Source: Prevotella sp. (GTDB taxonomy: Bacteria; Bacteroidota; Bacteroidia; Bacteroidales; Bacteroidaceae). Taken from it: a DNA stretch of 54,876 bases. The position numbers and the translations under genes were made by a program. The stretch spans positions 1 to 54,876 of the forward strand of contig JAFZRU010000060.1 in assembly GCA_017619755.1 (NCBI GenBank), in the 5' to 3' direction. The notes under the pieces were generated by a model. That model worked only from the letters and a program-made list of their open reading frames with translations. It was not told where the DNA came from and ran no database searches. Positions 21,755 to 29,448 of the stretch are shown one piece after another. Each line of letters opens with the position of its first letter. Positions within the stretch are counted from its first letter, which is position 1.

Positions 21755-22062
21755 ATTTATATAATTTATTAGAGGATTATGACGGTTGTCATCGGTATCT
21801 GTACATTCCTGATAGCGGCTGCTAATATGCAATCTTTCTTTTTCTCTATTACTGATTAAATTTGAGATTTGAGGTTTGAGGATGGAATTCGTAGGAATTT
21901 GAGATGAAACGACGAGTCATTTCCTAACTCTATTGCGTAAGGTTCGCATCGCTTGCAACGATAATTCTTCAAAATTCTTTTCATCAGCTAATGAATTCTC
22001 AAATTCTTAAATTCGTGATAATTAATACTTTTACATAATTTGTGAGGATAGAGAAACTTCAG
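21755..22062. other. AT-rich spacer between ptuA and yifB
   Basis: No credible gene was seen. The stretch is AT-rich with short repeats of an AATTTGAG-like motif around 21865-21905 and AATTCTCAAATTC-like words around 21990-22015. A clear TAnnTTTG element for ptuA could not be found. The right edge of the island is at about 22069, where similarity between the two yifB copies ends. Confidence 0.5.
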
Positions 22063-23613
22063 TTATAAGATCCCCCTTTCCGCCCAGTCGCCTCTGTCCA
22101 AGTTCCTGTAACCTATGGCCTCTGCGATGTGGTGGCTGAGCACCTTTTCCGAGCCTTCCAGGTCGGCGATGGTTCTGGAGACCTTGAGGATGCGTGTGTA
22201 TGCCCTGGCGGAGAGCTTGAGACGCTCCATGGCCATTCGCAACATGTCGAGGCTTTGGGCGTCGGGAACGGCATATTGATGCACCATTCGCTCCGTCATT
22301 TGCGCGTTGCAGTGCACGCCTCTGTGGTTGCGGAAGCGCTCCTCTTGTATCTTTCGTGCCGCAATGACACGTTCGCGTATGGCCGCCGACGGCTCTCCCG
22401 GCTCCATCTGGCTGAGTTCGGCGAAAGGCACCGCCTGAATCTCACATTGTATGTCGATGCGGTCAAGCAGAGGCCCGGAGATTTTACTCATGTAACGTTG
22501 TATCTGCCCGGGTGTGCAGACGCAGGTGTGGTTGGGGTCGCCGTAATATCCACATGGGCATGGGTTGGTGGAGGCCACGAACATGAACGAGCATGGATAT
22601 TCCACGGTATATTTCGCCCTTGCTACGGTGATTTTGCGGTCTTCCAATGGTTGTCGCAGCACTTCGAGGGTTTGTTTGGAGAACTCCGTGAGTTCGTCTA
22701 AGAACAATACGCCGTTGTGTGCGAGCGACACCTCACCCGGCTGAGCGGACGAGGTGCCTCCGCAGAGACCCACCTGCGAGATGGTGTGGTGAGGGCTTCG
22801 GAAGGGCCTTTGTGAGATGAGTGACGTGTCGCGGCTGAGTTTTCCCGCCACGGAGTGCACCTGTGTGGTCTCCAAGCTCTCTGCCAACGACAATGGGGGC
22901 AGGATGCTGGGCAAACGCTTGGCCATCATCGACTTTCCGCTCCCCGGCGGGCCAATCATGATGAGGTTGTGCCCCCCGGCGGCGGCCACCTCAAGGGCCC
23001 GTTTCACGTTCTCTTGTCCGCGTACGTCGGAGAAGTCGAGGTCGAAGCTTGCCTGGTGCTCGTAAAACTCTTTTCTGGTGTCCACGAACACCGGTTCTGG
23101 CTTGCTGACACCACTAAGCATTTCTATCACCTGCGTGATGTTGTCCATGCCATACACTTCAAGGTTGTTCACCACGGCGGCCTCCCGTTCGTTTTGTCTT
23201 GGCACGATGAGCCCCTTGAATTTCTCTTTTCTGGCGCGTATGGCGATGGGAAGTGCCGCTCGCACGGGCTTGAGTTTGCCGTCGAGACCCAGCTCGCCCA
23301 CCATCATATAGTCTCCCAGACGATTGGCGGGCAGTTTTTCGTGTGCGGCGAGCATGCCGATTGCGATGGGCAGGTCGTAGCTGCTGCCTTCCTTGCGTAT
23401 GTCGGCGGGGGAGAGGTTGATGGTGAGCGAGGCCACCGCGAGGCGGTATCCCACGTTGGGCAGGGCTGCGCTAATGCGGGCGTAGCTCTCCTTCACGGCG
23501 GTGTCGGCCATGCCGGAGAGGTTGAACATGACGCCTCGCGTCATGTTCACCTCGATGGTGATGGTGGTGGCCTCCAAGCCCACCACGGCTGCGCAGTAGG
23601 TTTTTGCCAGCAT
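22063..23613 (-). CDS. yifB: YifB/ComM family Mg chelatase-like AAA+ ATPase, intact copy
   Basis: ComM (YifB) is a hexameric helicase that drives branch migration during natural transformation and recombination. The 516-residue product has the N-terminal Lon-protease-like domain (TITIEVNMTRGVMFNLSGMADTAVKES), the AAA+ core with Walker A GPPGSGKS (about residue 222), LDELTEF (Walker B region), the Cys cluster CPCGYYGDPNHTCVC, and the Mg_chelatase C-terminal domain ending YRNLDRGDWAERGIL. Length is normal. It is the last gene of a four-gene minus-strand operon. Its 3' end is duplicated 4.5 kb away (17548-18025), making this a likely integration site, as comM is in Acinetobacter. Confidence 0.95.
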   Translation of the reverse strand: MLAKTYCAAVVGLEATTITIEVNMTRGVMFNLSGMADTAVKESYARISAALPNVGYRLAVASLTINLSPADIRKEGSSYDLPIAIGMLAAHEKLPANRLGDYMMVGELGLDGKLKPVRAALPIAIRARKEKFKGLIVPRQNEREAAVVNNLEVYGMDNITQVIEMLSGVSKPEPVFVDTRKEFYEHQASFDLDFSDVRGQENVKRALEVAAAGGHNLIMIGPPGSGKSMMAKRLPSILPPLSLAESLETTQVHSVAGKLSRDTSLISQRPFRSPHHTISQVGLCGGTSSAQPGEVSLAHNGVLFLDELTEFSKQTLEVLRQPLEDRKITVARAKYTVEYPCSFMFVASTNPCPCGYYGDPNHTCVCTPGQIQRYMSKISGPLLDRIDIQCEIQAVPFAELSQMEPGEPSAAIRERVIAARKIQEERFRNHRGVHCNAQMTERMVHQYAVPDAQSLDMLRMAMERLKLSARAYTRILKVSRTIADLEGSEKVLSHHIAEAIGYRNLDRGDWAERGIL

Positions 23614-23649
23614 GATGATGGTGGTGTGAGTTTCTTCGTCACGGTGTGC

Positions 23650-26025
23650 TTAGCATCCGGAGCCGTAGGAAACATCCTCGTTGTCAACGGGTTTTTGCTT
23701 GAGTGGTGCGATGATTTCGTCCATCCACGAAGGCTTGCCCGTATTGGGGTGTTCTTTCAGCATCTGCTGCCACTCTTCGTCGTTGAGGCGTTGTTGGTAG
23801 ATGGGTCTTGTGAACTCGCGGTAGGAGAACACGCCGCCTCGCATGAGGCGCAGGTATCCGTCCACCTCCACGATGACGTATATCTCGTTTGCCGGTCCGA
23901 CGGCCTCAAAGAGAATCGACTTCTCTGGGTTGTTGTCGCCGTTGGATGTGAGGACGTCGGCCACGAGGGCGATGGACTTGTCTGTGCCTTGCACGTCGCT
24001 CCACCCCATGAGTTGTTGGTCGGGCTCCTTGATGATGTTGAGTGAGAGGTCCTCGAAGGTGGCGCCGATGTATCTGAGGCGTTCGTATTCTTGGTCGGTG
24101 ATTTTTCCTCCCGACAGTTCGCGCTTGCTGATGTCCTCCAAGAAGATGGCTATTTCGAAGATGGCGTCAATGCTACTCTCGATGTCCTCGTTGAGCAGTT
24201 GGTGGTTTTTGAAGACGCGCCGTGTGTCGTTGAGCAGTTCCACGGCTTTCTCCCAGAAGGCAATGTTGGGCTCCACGTAACTGGTCACGATGGGTGCTGG
24301 CAGACTACCGTCGCCACATTCTGCCATCATGGGTTGCTTGGCATAGAGGATGGCGTCGTGCTTCAGCTCCGCCCATGAGGCGAGGGTGGCGTTGAGGTTT
24401 TTCTTGTCCCATTGCGGCGTGCGCATGAAATAGGGTAGGCGGTTGTCGCTGAAGGTGTTGAGTGCGTTGAGGGTGGCCAGCCATTCATTGGCCACGCACG
24501 CCTTCCAGTCGATGGTGCCCATGGTTTTCTTCATTCTCTCCAAGTTGGGGGTGAACTGTTCCCATCGTTTGTCTTGCTTGAGTTCTCCGATGAGGATGCG
24601 CTCTGCCGCCGTGCTTCCCAAGGCGGCCATCACGTCGAGGCCCATGGGCACGGCTCGCTTGGTGGGGTCGTTGTCCACGTCCACCATCTCCTGCAGCACC
24701 TCGGCGTCGGGTTGGTAACGCTGCGGCATGAAGTTGATTTTGCAGTGTGCGGTACGCTCGAATTTGGGCCTGATGCGTGTCTGCCGGTCGCCGACGGCTT
24801 CCACCTCCTTGCGCAGGGCCTCCATGGCTTTGGGCTTGGTGGCAAGGATGGAGGGGGTGGCTCCCTGTCTTTGCATGATGGCTCCCACTTGTGGGATGGT
24901 GATGTTGTCAGGCGTTCCCATGATGTAGGTGATGGGTTCGAACACGCGGTCGAAGGCTTGCTTGCAGCGTGTGTCGCCGGCGAGGGTGTGTGCGATGAGT
25001 GAGGCGCGCAACAGTTGTTGGTCGTTGTCGGTGCCGAAATAGACGGTCTGCAGCCACATCATCGAGCGGAAATAGCGAGCGGCCTTTTCCGAGCGGGTGT
25101 AGTGGCCGCGGGGCTTGAAGAGGGAGTAGGGGAATTTCACGTCCAAGGATTCGAGGAACTGCGAGTAGGTGTCCTCCGTGTCCATGCTGTGGCTCACTTC
25201 CTCTGCAGCCATCTGCTGGTAAGCCTCTGGGATGGAGAGTGTTTGCTGAGTGAGCAACTGGTAGGCGATGGCGAAGTAGGCGGTGTTCCACTGTGCCGCC
25301 TCCCTGACGGCTTTCTCCTTGGCTGTCTGGGCTGTTTGGTTCATCTTTCCGTGCATCTCCTTGCACAAGGTGGCGATGGCGTCGCTCAGCTTGCTCTCTT
25401 CCACCTTGCGCATCGTGGCGTCGAAGAAGAGATGGTAGAGTTGCAGGTAGAGGTCGGTGGTGACGAAGCTGGGGAAGAGCGTGTAGTCGTTTTTCTCGTA
25501 GATTTGGAAGAGTTGCTCGTGGTCGGCCTCCACGATGGCGAAACCGTCGCGTTGGAGGCGGCTCTTGAGTTCTTCGGGAAACACCTCGAGCTGGAATGGG
25601 TTGATGAGGTTGTCGAGATTGACGCGCCCCTTCGGGGATTTGAGGTTGTTTTTGAGCAGTTCGTTTTCACGTGCCTTGAGCTTCTCCATGAATACCGACT
25701 GCTGTTTGGTGTATGTCACAGGCGCAGGGTTATCGGCGAGTTCGCGCTCCCAGGCCAAGGAGTCATACCATGAGGTGGTGTTGAAGAGCATGCGCAGTTC
25801 GCTGCTCTTGAAGAGGTAGCCTTGCCGTGCGGCGAAGGCGTTGCGCAATGCCCGTAGTTCACAGACGGATAGCTGCGAGATATCCATGTTCATGTCGATG
25901 TTGCCGTTGAGGCGCTCCACGTTGATGTGTCCCTTCCCCGGCAGGGTGATGGGTTTCACCTCTTGCGCTGTCGCCATGGTTGCGATGGTGATGGCGAGCA
26001 GCAGAAAGCATGTCTTTTTCATCAT
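23650..26025 (-). CDS. Exported YARHG and DUF3160 domain protein
   Basis: The 791-residue protein starts with a signal peptide (KKTCFLLLAITIATMATAQ). A YARHG-type domain follows at about residues 50-95 (LRALRNAFAARQGYLFKSSELRMLFNTTSWYDSL), where the family motif appears as FAARQGY. The remainder (about 145-785) matches the DUF3160 family, seen in NPFQLEVFPEELKSRLQRDGFAIVEADHEQLFQIYEKNDYTLFPSFVTTDLYLQLYH and the late block EPNIAFWEKAVELLND. Both domains occur in extracytoplasmic proteins of unknown function. The product ends with CGSGC-like SYGSGC. It is in an operon with yifB 36 bp downstream. Confidence 0.85.
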   Translation of the reverse strand: MMKKTCFLLLAITIATMATAQEVKPITLPGKGHINVERLNGNIDMNMDISQLSVCELRALRNAFAARQGYLFKSSELRMLFNTTSWYDSLAWERELADNPAPVTYTKQQSVFMEKLKARENELLKNNLKSPKGRVNLDNLINPFQLEVFPEELKSRLQRDGFAIVEADHEQLFQIYEKNDYTLFPSFVTTDLYLQLYHLFFDATMRKVEESKLSDAIATLCKEMHGKMNQTAQTAKEKAVREAAQWNTAYFAIAYQLLTQQTLSIPEAYQQMAAEEVSHSMDTEDTYSQFLESLDVKFPYSLFKPRGHYTRSEKAARYFRSMMWLQTVYFGTDNDQQLLRASLIAHTLAGDTRCKQAFDRVFEPITYIMGTPDNITIPQVGAIMQRQGATPSILATKPKAMEALRKEVEAVGDRQTRIRPKFERTAHCKINFMPQRYQPDAEVLQEMVDVDNDPTKRAVPMGLDVMAALGSTAAERILIGELKQDKRWEQFTPNLERMKKTMGTIDWKACVANEWLATLNALNTFSDNRLPYFMRTPQWDKKNLNATLASWAELKHDAILYAKQPMMAECGDGSLPAPIVTSYVEPNIAFWEKAVELLNDTRRVFKNHQLLNEDIESSIDAIFEIAIFLEDISKRELSGGKITDQEYERLRYIGATFEDLSLNIIKEPDQQLMGWSDVQGTDKSIALVADVLTSNGDNNPEKSILFEAVGPANEIYVIVEVDGYLRLMRGGVFSYREFTRPIYQQRLNDEEWQQMLKEHPNTGKPSWMDEIIAPLKQKPVDNEDVSYGSGC

Positions 26026-26061
26026 TTCCTTAATTAAATGTAGGTTGACGTTGTTGTTTTC

Positions 26062-26571
26062 TTATTTGTTGAAAGCCGCCATGGCCTCTTCCCTTGTGAC
26101 GTTGGCGGCGATGAAGCGTGTGAATCCGAGGCCGAAGTCGCGCCAGTGGTGCTCCACGACGGCGTATCGCCCGTTGTCGGTGGCTTGCAAGGAGAGCACC
26201 TTGCCTTCCTTGATGCGGAAGTCGATGAGGCGTCCCCCAAGGCGTGAGCCCATCCATTGAGCCCGTATCCGCCCGTGGTGGTTTTTGAAGATGAAGAGGC
26301 GCTTGGCCTCCACCGGGTCGTAACGGGTGGTTTTCACCACCCCCACGAGTGCCTCGGGCTTGCCGTCGCCGTCCACGTCGCCCACCTGCAACTGATAGAC
26401 GGGGAACTGCAGCTTCCACCGGTCGATGGGGTGCCCCTTGTCGTTCAGTACGAGGTAGGAGAGGGTGTCGCCCAATGTCTCCAAGGTGAACTGCTGCGCT
26501 TTAGTGCCCGTGGTGGTCAGGAGGAGGATCAGCGGAAGTATGTGACGTGTCAGTCCTCCCCATACAGCCAC
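26062..26571 (-). CDS. Small secreted protein with VCBS/FG-GAP-like segment
   Basis: About 169 residues with a signal peptide (RHILPLILLLTTTGTKAQQ). The segment VGDVDGDGKPEALVGVVK has the calcium-loop pattern D-x-D-x-D-G typical of FG-GAP/VCBS repeats, here as a single copy. Otherwise I do not recognise it. The start is set at GTG 26571, just after the stop of the upstream gene; the only longer start is a TTG at 26598 inside that gene. Genes of this type beside DUF3160 and thioredoxin-like proteins point to a cell-envelope role, which is inference. Confidence 0.65.
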   Translation of the reverse strand: MAVWGGLTRHILPLILLLTTTGTKAQQFTLETLGDTLSYLVLNDKGHPIDRWKLQFPVYQLQVGDVDGDGKPEALVGVVKTTRYDPVEAKRLFIFKNHHGRIRAQWMGSRLGGRLIDFRIKEGKVLSLQATDNGRYAVVEHHWRDFGLGFTRFIAANVTREEAMAAFNK

Positions 26572-26581
26572 GAGTTTTTTT

Positions 26582-27748
26582 CTACAGATATTTGGCAATG
26601 TCGGCTTCGAGGTCTTTTATTTGCTGCGGACCCATCACTACTTGGTTGTCCCTGTTGATGATATAGTCCACCGGCAGGGTGTTTGCCTGGTAGAGATAGA
26701 CGTTGGAGGCTCCCCGGTCGTCGCGCACGGAAATCCATGGCAACGCGGCGGTTTGTGTCTTCCAGAAATGGTCGTCTTCGTCGAGCGACACTTGGTAGAT
26801 TTCAAGGCCGCGGTCGTGGTATTTGTTGTATATTTCGCGCAGGGCGAGTATGCGGGCCTGGCTTCCATCCGCAGAGAAGGCGTGGAAGTCGAGCAGCACC
26901 ACCTTTCCCGTCAGGTCGGTGAGGCTTCGCTTCACTCCCTTGTTGTCGGGCAGGGTGATGTCGATGAGGTTGGCCTCTGTCACCTTGTCGGCATCCACCA
27001 TGATGCCCTCACTCTCCGCTTTGAGTATGCGCCTCGTTTTCATGGCTTCGATGGCGATGTTGTGCAGGTTCTGGCACCTGAGTGAGTTGGGGTGGTAGGT
27101 GTCCCAGCATGTGGCAACGGCGGAGAACGGCTTCACATCGTCGATGTCTCGCCGTGGGTCGAACACCATCATGTACGAGTTTCCCACGGCAATGCCTTGG
27201 AAGAGGGCGAAATAGGAGTAGGCTTTCATCGGCTCCTTGTAGATGTAGTTGGTCATGACGTCCTGCTTGTATGCCTCTACGATTTTTTTGATGCTGTCCG
27301 TCACGGCCTTGGCTCCCAAGTCGGGTGCCCGCAGCACCTGGTTGGCGGTGGCTTGCAACTCCATCTGCTTGAGCGACAGTTCTTTGATTTTCTGGTTGTC
27401 GGCACCTCCGTCGATGGTGTAGTTGGATGCCATGGTGGGGTAGGATGCGTTCACCGTCACCACCTGCGTGCTGTCCACGCAGAAATTGATGATTTGCCTG
27501 GCGATGCGAAGCCGGTAGAACTCCGGTGTCTCTTTGGGAGCGTCGGTCGTGAGTGTGAACGTGCCATCGGCCCCCAGTCTTGCAGAGTCAACCACTTGTG
27601 GTCCGTCGAGTGCAAGGTTTTCGAGGTAGAGTATGGAGTCGGCTGCCTCGGTGATGCAGCCCTCCACCTTGAAGCCGCCCTTTCCGCAGGAGGCCATCAT
27701 GCATGCCGCGACAATGGCGGCTATCAGCATTGTCTTTGTCTTTCTCAT
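26582..27748 (-). CDS. TlpA-like lipoprotein with thioredoxin fold but no CxxC
   Basis: The 388-residue product starts at ATG 27748 with a lipoprotein signal (MLIAAIVAACMMASCGKGG). The N-terminal half is like DUF4369 (FKVEGCITEAADSILYLENLALDGPQVVDSARLGADGTF). The C-terminal half (about residues 250-388) follows the AhpC/TlpA pattern: ITLPDNKGVKRSLTDLTGKVVLLDFHAF. At the position where active thioredoxins have WCxxC, it has SADGSQ (about residue 286 onwards), so both catalytic Cys are missing and it cannot act as a classical disulfide reductase. It heads a four-gene operon from a well-formed promoter. Confidence 0.85.
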   Translation of the reverse strand: MRKTKTMLIAAIVAACMMASCGKGGFKVEGCITEAADSILYLENLALDGPQVVDSARLGADGTFTLTTDAPKETPEFYRLRIARQIINFCVDSTQVVTVNASYPTMASNYTIDGGADNQKIKELSLKQMELQATANQVLRAPDLGAKAVTDSIKKIVEAYKQDVMTNYIYKEPMKAYSYFALFQGIAVGNSYMMVFDPRRDIDDVKPFSAVATCWDTYHPNSLRCQNLHNIAIEAMKTRRILKAESEGIMVDADKVTEANLIDITLPDNKGVKRSLTDLTGKVVLLDFHAFSADGSQARILALREIYNKYHDRGLEIYQVSLDEDDHFWKTQTAALPWISVRDDRGASNVYLYQANTLPVDYIINRDNQVVMGPQQIKDLEADIAKYL

Positions 27749-27772
27749 TGTGTTGTTGGTGTATATGTGGTG

Positions 27773-27803
27773 CAAAAATACGCAAAGTCGGACGAATGGC
27801 AAA
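27773..27803 (-). promoter_or_regulatory. Bacteroidetes-type promoter of the TlpA-like/yifB operon
   Basis: On the minus strand TTTG (27800-27803), a 19-base spacer and TATTTTTG (27773-27780) match the consensus. It is 25 bases upstream of the ATG at 27748. Confidence 0.75.
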
Positions 27804-27814
27804 ATAATTCGCAC

Positions 27815-27851
27815 AAAAAATCGGACGCCGGCTGTCGGCGTCCGATTTTTT
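27815..27851 (-). terminator. Terminator after the BACON/OB-fold lipoprotein gene
   Basis: A stem of about 16 bp (27815-27830 with 27836-27851, loop GCTGT) has a GC-rich inner part (CGGACGCCG) and A/T runs at its foot, giving a T-run on either strand. It lies 17 bases beyond the stop of the minus-strand gene ending at 27868 and just upstream of the next promoter. Confidence 0.85.
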
Positions 27852-27867
27852 ATGGGTTGCGAAGTCT

Positions 27868-29385
27868 CTATTGGCCTTTCTCGTGGGAGAAGTAGATGCC
27901 TCCACAGAGTTCGATGGTGTCCTTGTAGGTGTCCTTGTAGCCAATCATGGTGAGCTTGTCGCCCACCTCGATGCCGGCGGCGGCGAGGAAGTCTTTGCGG
28001 AAGTCGCCTGTGGCGCCCCATCCCGGGTAGCATCCATATACATACAGCCTGTTCTCACCGTCGGTGATGTAGAGGTTGCCGTAGGTGGTGTTGGCTATCT
28101 CGTCGATGGTGCCTGTGACCATGTAATAGACATCCTTGGAGTTTTCTTTCTGGAGGAATTCAGATATGCTCACCTCTTCCACGGCGATGTGTTTCTCCAC
28201 CACACCGGACACCAGTTCGATGGTGCCGTTGTATTCGTCGTGTTTGCCCACGAGTGTGACGATGTCGCCCTCTTTCACGCCCATAGCTTCGAATCCGGCG
28301 AGGTTATAGACATACAACTCTCCGGAGAAGTCCTTGATGTAGAAGCGTCCTCGTGAGGCGTTGGCAATTTGCGACACCACGCCTGTGACGCGGTATTGTG
28401 AGTCGCCTTTCGGTGCGTCGTTGAAATCCTCGATGGTCACCTCCATGATGGCTCCCTTCTGGATGACGGTGGTTTCAGCGGTGTAGTTCTTGAATCCGTC
28501 GGTGGTGTTGAAGGTGAGTGTGGCGCTTCGGTCTCCACCGTCGTTCTTGTCGGCATGGAAAGCCACGATGGTGGTGGTGCCGATGATGTTCACACCGTTG
28601 ACGTGGAGCCACTCCTTGGCGTTGTCGGGAATGTTCACCGACACGCCGTTGCCCTTGTTCTCAAGCACGACGTTGAAGTCTCCGCCCTCCAAAGGCAGGG
28701 TGTTGTCGGCGATGTCGAGGGAGTCCACTTTGATGAGCGACTTCTCGATGCTGAGCACAGCCACGTCCACAAGTTCCACGGTGCCGTTGTAGGTGGTTTT
28801 GGGGCCTTCCACGGTGAGGATGTCGCCCACCTCGATGCCCCATGCGGCGATGGAGTTGTTCTGTCCGTTCTTGCCGTTCTTGTCAAGTGTGCCGTAGATG
28901 TAAATTTCCCCTGTCTCGTCCTGCAGGTACCAGTTGCCGTAGATGGTGTTGGAGATGCGTGTCACGGTGCCTTTGGCACGGTAGGTTTTGGCATCGTCGC
29001 CGGCGATGATTTCGGCGCAGGTGGAGATGGGCAGATCCGTCTTCTTGGTCACTTGTATGACGTTGATTCTCTGTGACTTGCTACCACAGTTGAGGAGGAT
29101 GGATGCCGAAAGGGATTCGGTGGTGGCATCGGCAGAGAATGTGACTTTCGTCTCTCCTGCGCTGCCTTGTGCGGGTGTGACGGTGAGCCATTCGGGAATG
29201 TTGTTGATGGCCCAGGCGTCTTTGGCGTTGACAGTCACTTCCACGGAGCCTCCATTGGCAGGCAGGGCGATGATAGACTGCGACACCTTTACTTCGTCCA
29301 AATAGGTGGGCTCGAAGTCTTCCGAGCAGCTCGCCATCAGGGTGAGCATTGCCACGAGCATGGGGATGAAATATTTGATTCTCAT
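27868..29385 (-). CDS. BACON and OB-fold domain surface lipoprotein
   Basis: The 505-residue product has a lipoprotein signal (MLVAMLTLMASCSEDFEP). Then comes a BACON-type Ig-like domain (about residues 25-110, with ALPANGGSVEVTVNAKDAWAINNIPEWLTVTPAQGSAGETKVTFSADA). Three repeated OB-fold-like modules of the DUF5689 kind follow; each reads roughly YRAKGTVTRISNTIYGNWYLQDETGEIYIYG...GIEVGDILTVEGPKTTYNGTVELVDV. A second BACON-like module separates the first and second. ATG 29385 is chosen because the signal peptide begins there. It follows the TonB receptor gene, so it probably helps capture its ligand at the surface. Ligand unknown. Confidence 0.8.
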   Translation of the reverse strand: MRIKYFIPMLVAMLTLMASCSEDFEPTYLDEVKVSQSIIALPANGGSVEVTVNAKDAWAINNIPEWLTVTPAQGSAGETKVTFSADATTESLSASILLNCGSKSQRINVIQVTKKTDLPISTCAEIIAGDDAKTYRAKGTVTRISNTIYGNWYLQDETGEIYIYGTLDKNGKNGQNNSIAAWGIEVGDILTVEGPKTTYNGTVELVDVAVLSIEKSLIKVDSLDIADNTLPLEGGDFNVVLENKGNGVSVNIPDNAKEWLHVNGVNIIGTTTIVAFHADKNDGGDRSATLTFNTTDGFKNYTAETTVIQKGAIMEVTIEDFNDAPKGDSQYRVTGVVSQIANASRGRFYIKDFSGELYVYNLAGFEAMGVKEGDIVTLVGKHDEYNGTIELVSGVVEKHIAVEEVSISEFLQKENSKDVYYMVTGTIDEIANTTYGNLYITDGENRLYVYGCYPGWGATGDFRKDFLAAAGIEVGDKLTMIGYKDTYKDTIELCGGIYFSHEKGQ

Positions 29386-29448
29386 ATCGTTGAAATCATT
29401 ATGTTCTTGTTGTTTCTGTTTGATAGCCAAGCGTGGTTGAGCTCATCT

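Noticed and set aside
22855-24045. Plus-strand frame (396 codons) across yifB and the DUF3160 gene
   Set aside because: It spans two well-supported minus-strand genes and has no similarity or start signals.
27588-28033. Extended N terminus of the TlpA-like protein
   Set aside because: The upstream part covers a terminator and promoter and has low-complexity Arg-rich sequence; the lipoprotein signal starts at 27748.
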